A DNA stretch of 7,262 nucleotides from Deltaproteobacteria bacterium (GTDB taxonomy: Bacteria; Desulfobacterota_B; Binatia; UBA9968): NCBI GenBank assembly GCA_005879255.1, contig VBKY01000081.1:1-7262 (forward strand), in the 5' to 3' direction. The position numbers and the translations under genes are program-made. Below, one piece after another: positions 1 through 5,544 of this stretch. A model generated the notes under the pieces. That model saw only the letters and a list, made by a program, of their open reading frames with translations. It was not told the DNA's origin and did not search any database. Within the stretch, counting starts at the first letter, position 1. The number at the start of each line of letters is the position of its first letter.

Positions 1-1
1 G

Positions 2-907
2 GACAGGCTCGTCGGTCTGCATTCCGCTCAAGTCATGTCGCAGTCGATGCCATGGATCGCTCAGGAAGCCGGCCTATTCAAGAAATATGATCTGGACTTT
101 CGCTTGGTTTTTATTCCCTCGTCGCCGATCGCCACCGCGGCCACGTTGAATGGCGACGCCGAGATCGGCGTCACGGGCGCGGTCGGCAACGTTCGCGCTT
201 ACGTCCAAGGCTTCACTGACTTAGTCTTTATAGGTGGCATTAAAAACATTCTAACTCACAGCGTGCTCGGTAAGCCGGACATCAAGCGGCCCGAGGATCT
301 CAAAGGCAAAAAAGTCGGCGTCGGGCGGTTCGGCGGCAACACCCACTATTTCGTGATTCAGGCGCTGAAGCGTCTGGGGATGGATGCGAGCAAGGACATT
401 CAAACCATCCAGACCGGTGGAGGGCCTGAGACACTGGCGGCGCTTTTAAGTGGCAATCTCGACGCGGCGGGGCTGGTTGCTCCCGGTGACTCGGCCGCCG
501 CGGCGCGCGGATATCGCTACGTGATCAACGGTCCTGAAATGCGCATTCCCTACGGCGCCGCGCAATTCGTTACGCTACGTTCAGTGATCGGCAAACGCGG
601 CCCCGTGATCGGTAGATTCATGCGCGTCATGGCCGAGTCTTCGAGAATTCTCCACACCGATAAAAATCTCGTGTACAAGGTATTGGGCAAATATCTGCGC
701 ATCACCGATACCAAGGTTCTCGATGCAGCGTACCAGTCGGAGATTCCCGCGCTCGAGCGCCGTCTGGAAATAAGCGACGCGGCGCTGCAAGCTTCGCTCG
801 ATGAGATCGCGCCGGCAGATCCGCGCGCGAAATCGATCAAGCCACAGGACATGATCGATCGGAGATATTTGGTCGAGCTGGAAAAGAGCGGCGTGTTTGA
901 CAAGTAG
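2..907 (+). CDS. ABC transporter substrate-binding protein, NitT/TauT (SsuA/ThiY) type, 5'-truncated by window edge
   Basis: This is the periplasmic ligand-capturing component of an ABC importer. The frame is open from base 2, so the true start and any signal peptide lie outside the window; the first internal ATG (35) is not the start, because the preceding residues DRLVGLHSAQV already belong to the fold. Family features follow in order: a first-lobe segment with AQEAGLFKKYDLDF (the usual 'aeeaGlfkkyGLdv'), the GDAEIGVTG segment, 'RPEDLKGKKVGVGRFGGNTHYF' split over the hinge (bases about 287-352), then ALLSGNLDAAGLVAP in the second lobe. The C-terminus RRYLVELEKSGVFDK is the normal family end. 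About 301 residues are visible out of a usual 320-340. No permease or ATPase gene is in the window. It resembles the binding protein at 3245-4264, so the two are probably distant paralogues. The ligand is unknown; the family takes up sulfonates, nitrate, pyrimidine precursors, aromatic acids and others. Confidence 0.9.
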   Translation, partial: DRLVGLHSAQVMSQSMPWIAQEAGLFKKYDLDFRLVFIPSSPIATAATLNGDAEIGVTGAVGNVRAYVQGFTDLVFIGGIKNILTHSVLGKPDIKRPEDLKGKKVGVGRFGGNTHYFVIQALKRLGMDASKDIQTIQTGGGPETLAALLSGNLDAAGLVAPGDSAAAARGYRYVINGPEMRIPYGAAQFVTLRSVIGKRGPVIGRFMRVMAESSRILHTDKNLVYKVLGKYLRITDTKVLDAAYQSEIPALERRLEISDAALQASLDEIAPADPRAKSIKPQDMIDRRYLVELEKSGVFDK

Positions 908-940
908 CGCCGGCCAGATTTACGGTTACACCGAGGAGAA

Positions 941-1030
941 ATGACGACAAGCTTTCACAAGTGGCGAACAGTCGGGTTCAAAGTTCAAAAGTTCAAGTTC
1001 CCGCATATCCTACGAACCGCTGAACATTGA
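941..1030 (+). other. Short ORF (29 codons) after a purine-rich Shine-Dalgarno-like stretch, running into a repeat
   Basis: An ATG at 941 follows GAGGAGAA (933-940), the best Shine-Dalgarno-like sequence in the first 3 kb, but the AGGAG core is only 2 nt from the ATG, closer than the usual 5-9 nt. The frame reads MTTSFHKWRTVG, then enters the GTTCAA palindrome and stops at 1030. The amidohydrolase downstream is in a different frame. It may be a ribosome-binding site and start left behind when the palindromic repeat entered the spacer, or chance. No protein family is recognisable and I doubt that it encodes a functional peptide. Confidence 0.2.
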
Positions 1031-1046
1031 ACCTTGAACCTGGAAC
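976..1046. repeat. Imperfect palindromic intergenic repeat built from GTTCAA/TTGAAC blocks
   Basis: The left arm (976-1000) contains GTTC, GTTCAA, GTTCAA and GTTC blocks. The right arm (1022-1046) contains GAAC, TTGAAC, TTGAAC and GGAAC blocks. Both arms are 25 nt and the four blocks pair in register (976-979 with 1043-1046, 983-988 with 1034-1039, 991-996 with 1027-1032, 997-1000 with 1022-1025), leaving one- to three-base mismatches and a 21-nt loop. The right arm ends 7 nt before the amidohydrolase ATG, so in mRNA this hairpin would sit on the ribosome-loading region. It looks like a mobile or slippage-grown intergenic repeat, not an operator; copies elsewhere in the genome are expected but cannot be seen here. 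Confidence 0.7.
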
Positions 1047-1053
1047 TTTATTT

Positions 1054-2076
1054 ATGGGCGCCATCGATATTCATCATCACTACGTTCCGGAGCAGGTGAT
1101 CGACGAAGGCAGGAGGCACAGTAAATCGCTCGGTATCGAGGTCACGGAAGATAAAGACGGAACGATCCACTTTTGCTTCAACGGCGGTCCAAGGTATCCG
1201 TTGTCGCAAGGCTTGACGGATGTGGCGCCACGGCTGGCGATGATGGAGAAGGGTAAAATTGCGCTGGCGGCGCTCGATCCGAGCACGCAACTTCTCGGCT
1301 ATCATCTCAAAGGCGAACAGGCCGAGAGCTGGTGCCGCATCTATAATGAATGCGTCAAAGAATTCCTTAGAAAATATCCCGACCGCTTCACGGCGATGGC
1401 CGCAGTGCCGATACAGGAGCCGGCGCGCGCCGCAAAGGTTTTGGAGCACGCCGTTACCGCCCTGGACTTTCGCGGCGCTTATATCGCCAGCAACGTCAAT
1501 CATCGCTACTACGATAGCGAAGACTTCGATCCATTTTGGGCCAAAGCGCAGGAGCTGGACGTGCTCGTGTTCATGCACCCTGACAATCCAGCAGGAACCG
1601 AGCTTATGGGTTCCTTTGGGCTTCGTTTAGTCTGCGGCAATCCGGCTGATACCACCCTTTCACTCGGGATTCTTATTTACAGCGGGGTGTTCGACCGTTT
1701 TCCCAACTTAAAACTCTGCACGTGCCACGGCGGCGGATTTTTTCCTTATCATGTGAGTAGATTTGATCGAGAATTTCTTACCGGAAAACAGGCTACGCGG
1801 CGCGCCGACCGGCCCAACTCGCCACGGTGCACCGTCGTACCGAGTGCTTATCTGAAAAACCTCTATTTCGATACACTGGTTTACGACGTTGAGACTCTCG
1901 ATTTTCTTCGCCGCAAAGTCGGCGGCGAACACTTGATGCTGGGCACGGACTTCCCTTACATACTCGGCGATTGGCAGGGCGTCGAGAAAATTGAAGCATT
2001 GCCTTGCTCGGAATCGGAAAAGCACGCGATCCTCGAAAACAACGCAAGAAAACTGCTGAAGATTTCTGCGTCTTGA
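1054..2076 (+). CDS. Amidohydrolase family 2 metal-dependent hydrolase/decarboxylase (ACMSD-like)
   Basis: This is a TIM-barrel metalloenzyme of the amidohydrolase-2 group, which contains aminocarboxymuconate-semialdehyde decarboxylase and related aromatic-acid decarboxylases and C-C hydrolases; it is probably cytosolic. Numbering from the ATG at 1054 (340 residues, normal for the family), the metal-site residues are all present: D5-I-H7-H-H9 at the end of strand 1, H175 in VFMHPDNP, H225 in CTCHGGGFFPYHVSR, and D299 in LMLGTDFPY. H233 and the R-F-D motif after it are also conserved in this group. I chose 1054 because the family begins exactly at 'MxxIDxHxHyvP'. The in-frame TTG at 1027 would add nine residues encoded by the repeat arm. 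The ribosome-binding site is poor (GGA at 1042-1044). Neighbouring binding proteins and the molybdoenzyme suggest degradation of an aromatic or carboxylated compound. The exact substrate is unknown. Confidence 0.88.
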   Translation: MGAIDIHHHYVPEQVIDEGRRHSKSLGIEVTEDKDGTIHFCFNGGPRYPLSQGLTDVAPRLAMMEKGKIALAALDPSTQLLGYHLKGEQAESWCRIYNECVKEFLRKYPDRFTAMAAVPIQEPARAAKVLEHAVTALDFRGAYIASNVNHRYYDSEDFDPFWAKAQELDVLVFMHPDNPAGTELMGSFGLRLVCGNPADTTLSLGILIYSGVFDRFPNLKLCTCHGGGFFPYHVSRFDREFLTGKQATRRADRPNSPRCTVVPSAYLKNLYFDTLVYDVETLDFLRRKVGGEHLMLGTDFPYILGDWQGVEKIEALPCSESEKHAILENNARKLLKISAS

Positions 2077-2108
2077 GAAATTTCCGCCGGCACCCGCACG
2101 TTTCTCAA
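2073..2108. repeat. 8-bp perfect inverted repeat overlapping the amidohydrolase stop codon
   Basis: TTGAGAAA (2073-2080) is the exact reverse complement of TTTCTCAA (2101-2108), with a 20-nt GC-rich loop. The left arm contains the TGA stop codon. No U-tract follows, so it is not a convincing intrinsic terminator. It may limit 3' exonuclease decay of the transcript, or it may be chance. Confidence 0.3.
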
Positions 2109-2116
2109 ATGATGAG

Positions 2117-2150
2117 TCATGCGGTTCCCTTCGGTCACCGCATCCTACGG
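2117..2150 (-). repeat. REP-like hairpin of the GTAGGATGCGGT...ACCGCAT type
   Basis: Read on the minus strand, the segment is CGTAGGATGCGGTGACC followed by GAAGGGAACCGCATGA. The 7-bp arms ATGCGGT (2119-2125) and ACCGCAT (2137-2143) are perfect and enclose an 11-nt loop. The pattern GTAGGATG-CGGT-gagCgaaGcga-ACCG-CAT is a widespread short intergenic repeat in Proteobacteria and related phyla (recalled, not searched). It could act as a weak bidirectional transcription end between the amidohydrolase and the next gene, although no T-tract follows. Confidence 0.6.
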
Positions 2151-2284
2151 TAATTGACGAGTCAGACGCACAATTGAAAATTCTTCGCGCCATTCATACG
2201 AATACGGATGCCCTGAGTTGACAGCCGCCACAGCGGTTGATAGGTTCCGCGCAGTTTAGGCGCTTATGGTGCGACCAGTTAACC

Positions 2285-3058
2285 ATGACAAACATTGACG
2301 ACCAATTCGTTTTGTTCACCCAGCCCGGTTGAAGTAGTTGCCTTAGAACGAAAGAGTTTCTTTCGAAGAAGGGCATCGACTTTTTAAACCTGGATGTTTT
2401 GAACGACCCGACCGGACGAGAGCGACTGCTTCGGCTCGGCGTGCAGACGGTGCCGGTGCTCGCAAAGGCCGACCAATACATCTTCTGCCAGAACTTGGAG
2501 GACGTCGCCGAATTTGTCGGCTTACAAGGCACCGGGCATACCCCGCTTCCTCCCGCAGCATTGTTCGAAAAATGGATCACCGTTTTGCGCGCGGCACAAC
2601 GCTACATTCGCCAGTATCCCGACCAACGGCTCGCCGAGCGCGCGATTGACAACCGTGATCGCTCGATCCGACTTCTGAGTCACCATGTCTTTCGTATCGG
2701 CGAGGCTTTTCTTGAGACCGCGCTGGACGGGGTGGAGTACTGGGCGAACAATGCCAATGTGCCGCCCGAAGACGGAAGCTGTATTACCGGAGCAGAGATC
2801 GCAGCCTACGGCGACAGCATTGTCGGACGAATCGAGAGCTGGTGGTCCCAGCTCGAAGACAAGTCTTGCCGGCAGAAAGTCAAGACCTTCTACGGTACAC
2901 CGCCGATGCATCAGCTGTTCGAGCGCTCGACGTGGCACTCAGCTCAACACGTGCGCCAGCTCATCGCCGTGCTCGAGCGCTTCGGTCTTGAGCCGAACGG
3001 CAGGCTCACCGCTGACGATCTTTCCGGCCTGCCGCTGCCGGAACGGATTTGGGATTAG
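2285..3058 (+). CDS. Glutaredoxin-DinB fusion protein, candidate selenoprotein with in-frame TGA (Sec16) in a UxxC active site
   Basis: Read from the ATG at 2285 with TGA (2330-2332) taken as selenocysteine, the product has 257 residues. The N-terminal domain (about 6-80) is glutaredoxin-like: strand FVLFTQPG, then U16-S-S-C19 at the CxxC redox site, helix LRTKEFLSKKG, strand IDFLNLDV, and the cis-proline motif T55-V-P57. The C-terminal part (about 88-245) is a DinB/maleylpyruvate-isomerase-like four-helix domain with candidate metal ligands H133/H134 (LLSHHVFR) and H218-x-x-x-H222 (WHSAQHVRQL). DinB relatives include thiol-dependent transferases, so a thiol-linked redox or transferase role is plausible; the reaction is unknown. 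The first non-stop start after the TGA is TTG 2399, which would delete half the thioredoxin fold, so the longer reading is preferred. No clear ribosome-binding site precedes 2285; an in-frame TTG at 2237 is an alternative start. If the TGA is a true stop, this is a nonsense-mutated gene. Domain calls are firm; selenocysteine is inference. Confidence 0.72.
2330..2332 (+). other. Candidate selenocysteine codon (TGA) replacing the first active-site Cys of glutaredoxin
   Basis: The TGA is the only stop between ATG 2285 and TAG 3056-3058 in this frame. It is flanked by TTC-ACC-CAG-CCC-GGT (F-T-Q-P-G) and AGT-AGT-TGC (S-S-C), the exact context of the glutaredoxin CxxC motif. Substitution of the N-terminal, attacking cysteine by Sec is the known pattern of redox selenoproteins, and Sec-containing glutaredoxins are known in bacteria. 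Confidence 0.65.
2339..2375 (+). promoter_or_regulatory. Candidate bacterial SECIS stem-loop
   Basis: The upper stem is CGAAAGA (2349-2355) paired with TCTTTCG (2359-2365), seven uninterrupted base pairs capped by GUU (2356-2358). If the closing A-U opens, the loop is AGUUU. The lower stem is TGCCTT (2339-2344) with AAGGGCA-side bases 2370-2375, including one G-U pair, separated from the upper stem by a symmetric 4x4 internal loop (2345-2348 / 2366-2369). The loop G lies 24 nt after the TGA. Bacterial SECIS elements sit in the coding region just downstream of UGA, with a G in the first loop positions about 16-37 nt away, and this fits. The element lies inside codons for the glutaredoxin helix, so it must satisfy both constraints. 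Confidence 0.55.
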
Positions 3059-3244
3059 CACAGCATCAACGCCGAAAGCCGCAGTGCGTCCTAATTCTTT
3101 TGATCCGCTGGCTTCAGTTTAGGCTGACTCGCATCATGTTCGCTCCTGTATTCCACAGAAATTTACGGTATCACTGAAGCGAAAGGACTGCTTTTTAATC
3201 GTGTCGAAACTGACTACTCCGCGGCGAGAAAGGAGAAGGTCAAG

Positions 3245-4264
3245 ATGCAGCAAAAGATAATTGTCGGAGTCTTGTTGGCTGTCGCTTTTATGGCGGCCGC
3301 TGCTCGTCCTGCAGGTGCGCAGGAGGGTTCAAAGAAGCTTTTGGTTGCCTATGCGGGATTGATATCTACGCACACGAGCGTCTGGCTCGGTGAAGACCAA
3401 GGCTTCTATAAAAAGCACGGGCTCGACGTCACATCTGTTTTTACCGGGAGCGGATCGGTAACGTCCCAGGCACTGATCGCTGGAGAGGCCAAGCTAGCTT
3501 CCACCAGCGTCGGCCCCACCGCGGCGGCCTTTGGCGCGGGGGCCGATCTCGTGATCCTCGCCGGAACGATCCATATTCTGCCGTATCAGTTTTGGGTTTT
3601 ACCCCAAATACGCCAGCCCGCTGATCTGAAAGGAAAGAGAGTGGCGATTAGCACATTCGGCTCCGGCAGTCATCTTGCGGCCGAGGTGGCGCTGCAAAGT
3701 CTCGGCTTGGATCCGATCCGAGACAAGATTGCGATCATGCAGGTCGGCACCCAGCCGGATCGAGTGGCGGCGCTTGCGACCGGCAGGGTCGACGCGACGC
3801 CGTTGGAGCCGGGATTCGGCCAGGCGGCAAAAGACAAGGGGCTCACGGTACTCGCCGACCTGACCAAGACTGATGCTCCTTATCTTAATACGGTGCTTGT
3901 CACCTCGCGGAAATTTGCCAAAGAGAGTCCTCAACTCGTCGAATCCTTTCTCAAGGGCACCATCGACGGCTTTGCTTTTCTGCCTAATCCAGCCAATGAG
4001 AAAGCGGTCAAGAGTGTGCTCGCGCGGCGCTTAAAGCTCACCACGCCGCAAAGCATTCAGGTCATGTACGACGCGACTTTGGAGATCCATGCCAAAACCA
4101 AGGTGCCGAACGTGCCGCTGGCGGGAGTGCAGAACATGATCGACGCATTATTGAGGACCAATCCGCGCATGGCCAAGCTCAAAGCCGCCGAGATAGTCGA
4201 CAGTTCATTCATCGAACGGCTGGAAAAATCAGGTTACGTTAAGGAGGCTATGAAACGAAATTGA
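3245..4264 (+). CDS. ABC transporter substrate-binding protein, NitT/TauT (SsuA) type, secreted
   Basis: This is a complete 339-residue periplasmic binding protein of an ABC importer. Residues 1-25 form a Sec signal peptide: K4, a hydrophobic core IIVGVLLAVAFMAAAA, and an A-G-A cleavage site before Q26. There is no lipobox cysteine, so the mature protein should be soluble. The body shows the family landmarks: WLGEDQGFYKKHGLDV in lobe 1, a GEAKLASTSVGPTAAAFGAGADLVILAG stretch split by the first crossover, 'QPADLKGKRVAIS' at the hinge, and ALATGRVDATPLEP in lobe 2. The C-terminus FIERLEKSGYVKEAMKRN is typical. The start is supported by AGGAG at 3231-3235, 9 nt before the ATG. The stop is only 10 nt from the GST gene, indicating co-transcription. 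It is related to the partial protein at 2-907. The ligand is unknown and no permease or ATPase is nearby. Confidence 0.93.
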   Translation: MQQKIIVGVLLAVAFMAAAARPAGAQEGSKKLLVAYAGLISTHTSVWLGEDQGFYKKHGLDVTSVFTGSGSVTSQALIAGEAKLASTSVGPTAAAFGAGADLVILAGTIHILPYQFWVLPQIRQPADLKGKRVAISTFGSGSHLAAEVALQSLGLDPIRDKIAIMQVGTQPDRVAALATGRVDATPLEPGFGQAAKDKGLTVLADLTKTDAPYLNTVLVTSRKFAKESPQLVESFLKGTIDGFAFLPNPANEKAVKSVLARRLKLTTPQSIQVMYDATLEIHAKTKVPNVPLAGVQNMIDALLRTNPRMAKLKAAEIVDSSFIERLEKSGYVKEAMKRN

Positions 4265-4274
4265 CGGAGACCGA

Positions 4275-5066
4275 ATGCTCTACCTATATCACGGCACGAC
4301 CTCGGTATGCGCGATCAAGGCAAGACTCGCACTGCACGAGAAAGGACTCGAGTGGGACGGCGAGATTCTCGATCTTCATCGCGGCGACCAGCACCGTCCC
4401 GAATACTTGCAGCTCAACCCCAACGGCGTCGTGCCGACCTTGGTGCATGCCGGCCGGGTTATTATCGAATCGACGTTGATCATCGAATATCTCGATGAAT
4501 CATTTCCCGACCCGCCGCTCATGCCGTCTGATCCGTTTCAACGGGCGCAAGCGCGGCTGTGGATGAAAAAGATCGACGATTACCTGCACGCAGCATGTTC
4601 GACCGTCACCTTCGCGATTGCATTTCGCCAAGGGCTCCTCAAAAGAACACCCGAGGAACTGGAGGCACGCTTCAAGAGCATACCCGATCCGGCTTACCGC
4701 GAACGGCAACGGCTTTCAGTCACACAGGGAATCGCCGCGCCGCATGTGGCGCCGGCGGTCAAGAATTACGACAAATACATCGGCGAGATGGAAGCGACGC
4801 TCAGCCGATCGTCTTATCTCGTCGGCGAGAGTTACACGTTGGCGGACCTGGCGGCGACTTCGTACGTCAATCGCGCCGAGATGGTAGCGATGGATGGACT
4901 TTGGTCGAACCGGCCCCATGTCGCCCACTGGCTCGAGCGGGTTCGCGCGCGACCCAGCTACGATCGGGCAATCACGGATTATTTCACCGACGCCGACAAA
5001 GAACGCTTCAAATTTCCGCGCGAAGAAATCTCGCACAAGGTCGGGGAGATATTGCAAGTCAACTGA
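4275..5066 (+). CDS. Glutathione S-transferase family protein
   Basis: This 263-residue cytosolic enzyme should use glutathione to conjugate, dehalogenate, isomerise or cleave an electrophilic substrate. The N-terminal thioredoxin-like domain (1-78) has S10 in the catalytic position (LYHGTTSVCAIKARLAL), the cis-proline P54 in LNPNGVVPTLV, and the glutathione gamma-glutamyl contacts E65-S66 in IIESTLIIEYLDE. The all-helical C-terminal domain begins near residue 88 and carries the folding N-capping box in YLVGESYTLADLAA (T188-D191), followed by a WLERVRARPSYDRA segment. The region between about 120 and 165 is longer than in the shortest GSTs, giving a substrate pocket I cannot assign. The start is supported by GGAG at 4266-4269, 5 nt before the ATG. 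The gene follows the binding protein by 10 nt and is probably translated from the same mRNA, suggesting it acts on the imported compound. The subclass is uncertain. Confidence 0.92.
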   Translation: MLYLYHGTTSVCAIKARLALHEKGLEWDGEILDLHRGDQHRPEYLQLNPNGVVPTLVHAGRVIIESTLIIEYLDESFPDPPLMPSDPFQRAQARLWMKKIDDYLHAACSTVTFAIAFRQGLLKRTPEELEARFKSIPDPAYRERQRLSVTQGIAAPHVAPAVKNYDKYIGEMEATLSRSSYLVGESYTLADLAATSYVNRAEMVAMDGLWSNRPHVAHWLERVRARPSYDRAITDYFTDADKERFKFPREEISHKVGEILQVN

Positions 5067-5097
5067 ACGTTCCAAAAAATATTGGTAAGAAATTAAG

Positions 5098-5122
5098 CAA
5101 GGGCGTCACGCCAAGCTTGTTT
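5098..5122 (+). terminator. Weak stem-loop after the GST gene, possible terminator
   Basis: GGCG (5102-5105) pairs with CGCC (5109-5112) around a TCA loop. CAAG (5098-5101) can pair with CTTG (5116-5119) across a 3-nt bulge, and TTT follows. Its position 30 nt after the GST stop suits transcription termination, but the stem is bulged and the T-run short. Confidence 0.25.
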
Positions 5123-5125
5123 GCT

Positions 5126-5262
5126 AAATTCGAAATTCGAATATCGAAATCCGAAACAAATTTCAAAATTCCGAAGCACTGAAAATTCAAAACTCAGATC
5201 CGAATCGAGGTTGTTTGGAACATTAGATCTTTTTGTCATGTAATATTGTTTCGAGCTTCGGA
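5126..5262. repeat. AT-rich palindromic intergenic repeat with TTCGAATATCGAA core
   Basis: The segment opens with the near-palindrome ATTCGAATATCGAAAT, followed by CCGAAACAAATTTC, and ends with ATTGTTTCGAGCTTCGG. Bases 5146-5159 and 5246-5259 are imperfect inverted copies (11 of 14 positions). This word style (CGAAATTCGAATATCGAAATCCGAAAC) matches an interspersed intergenic repeat I recall from many environmental Planctomycetes, Verrucomicrobia and Desulfobacterota genomes. Its base composition is clearly more AT-rich than the flanking genes. The right half appears more degraded than the left. It has no coding capacity. Confidence 0.6.
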
Positions 5263-5286
5263 TCCTTCGACATGGCTCAGGACAGG
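5263..5286. repeat. Interspersed repeat of the CCTTCGACA-GCTCAGGACAGG type
   Basis: TCCTTCGACATGGCTCAGG followed by ACAGG matches, with one or two changes, the very common intergenic word CCTTCGACAAGCTCAGGACAGG (reverse complement GTCCTGAGC..TGTCGAAGGA) found at high copy in many environmental bacterial genomes. The family assignment is from memory. It directly abuts the TTCGAA-type repeat, so two repeat families are nested or adjacent here. Confidence 0.55.
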
Positions 5287-5351
5287 TTTCCTGCTTCGAA
5301 TTTAGCCGTCCTCAGCACCGCGTCGTCATCTCGACAGTAGCATTATACTAG

Positions 5352-5507
5352 GCCGCGGCGAAATCTACAGCTCGATAGCAGCCGGTCGATGAAAATTGGA
5401 TGAAAGGCGCCATCGAATTCACCCAGAAAACTCTTGGCGCCGCCGTCAAAGAAGTTTCACCGAGCCAGGTTTTTGATTTCAGATTTGTGCAAAAGGCCTT
5501 GCGGTAG
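5352..5507 (+). pseudogene. Decayed C-terminus of an ABC substrate-binding protein (remnant)
   Basis: In the frame ending with TAG at 5505-5507 the translation reads AAAKSTAR-stop-QPVDENWMKGAIEF and continues through TLGAAVKEVSPSQVFDF to RFVQKALR. The last part resembles the ending of NitT/TauT binding proteins, where a helix (AIEF.. style) precedes 'vsPsqvyDfsF...'. An in-frame TAG at 5376-5378 and another at 5349-5351 break it, and upstream sequence is repeat DNA, so the rest of the gene is gone. The longest intact piece is 35 codons from ATG 5400, without a ribosome-binding site. It could instead be a chance resemblance; the evidence is the local motif and the presence of two such genes nearby. 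Confidence 0.4.
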
Positions 5508-5544
5508 TCCGCGGGCAATAGCTGCCGCGAACAGGTAAGCTCGA

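Larger units (their letters stand above)
5067..5544. other. 478-nt spacer between GST and molybdoenzyme genes
   Basis: From 5' to 3' the spacer holds a weak stem-loop, an AT-rich palindromic repeat, a CCTTCGACA-type repeat, about 60 nt with nothing recognisable (5287-5350), the binding-protein remnant, and a 37-nt leader to the next ATG. No tRNA or structured RNA family is evident. A TATACT at 5344-5349 lacks a properly spaced -35 box. Confidence 0.6.

Noticed and set aside
976..1046. CRISPR-like or tandem repeat interpretation of the GTTCAA blocks
   Set aside because: The units are 7-8 nt, contiguous and arranged as inverted arms, without spacers of regular length.
1027..1053. TTG at 1027 as the amidohydrolase start
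   Set aside because: The nine extra residues are encoded by the right arm of a palindromic repeat, and the family begins at the MGAIDIHHH segment.
1708..2193. Minus-strand ORF (161 codons) opposite the amidohydrolase 3' end
   Set aside because: It overlaps the conserved HGGGFFPYH and GTDFPY coding region on the plus strand and resembles no protein family.
2399..3058. TTG at 2399 as the start of the DinB/glutaredoxin gene
   Set aside because: It would start inside the thioredoxin fold, has no ribosome-binding site, and leaves clear glutaredoxin coding sequence upstream unexplained.
4559..5182. Plus-strand ORF (207 codons) overlapping the GST in another frame
   Set aside because: It is an alternative frame of the GST gene, rich in Arg and Gly, and runs into repeat DNA.
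5321..5349. Sigma70-like promoter with TATACT at 5344-5349
   Set aside because: No acceptable -35 box at 16-18 nt spacing; the nearest TCGACA (5331-5336) is only 7 nt away.
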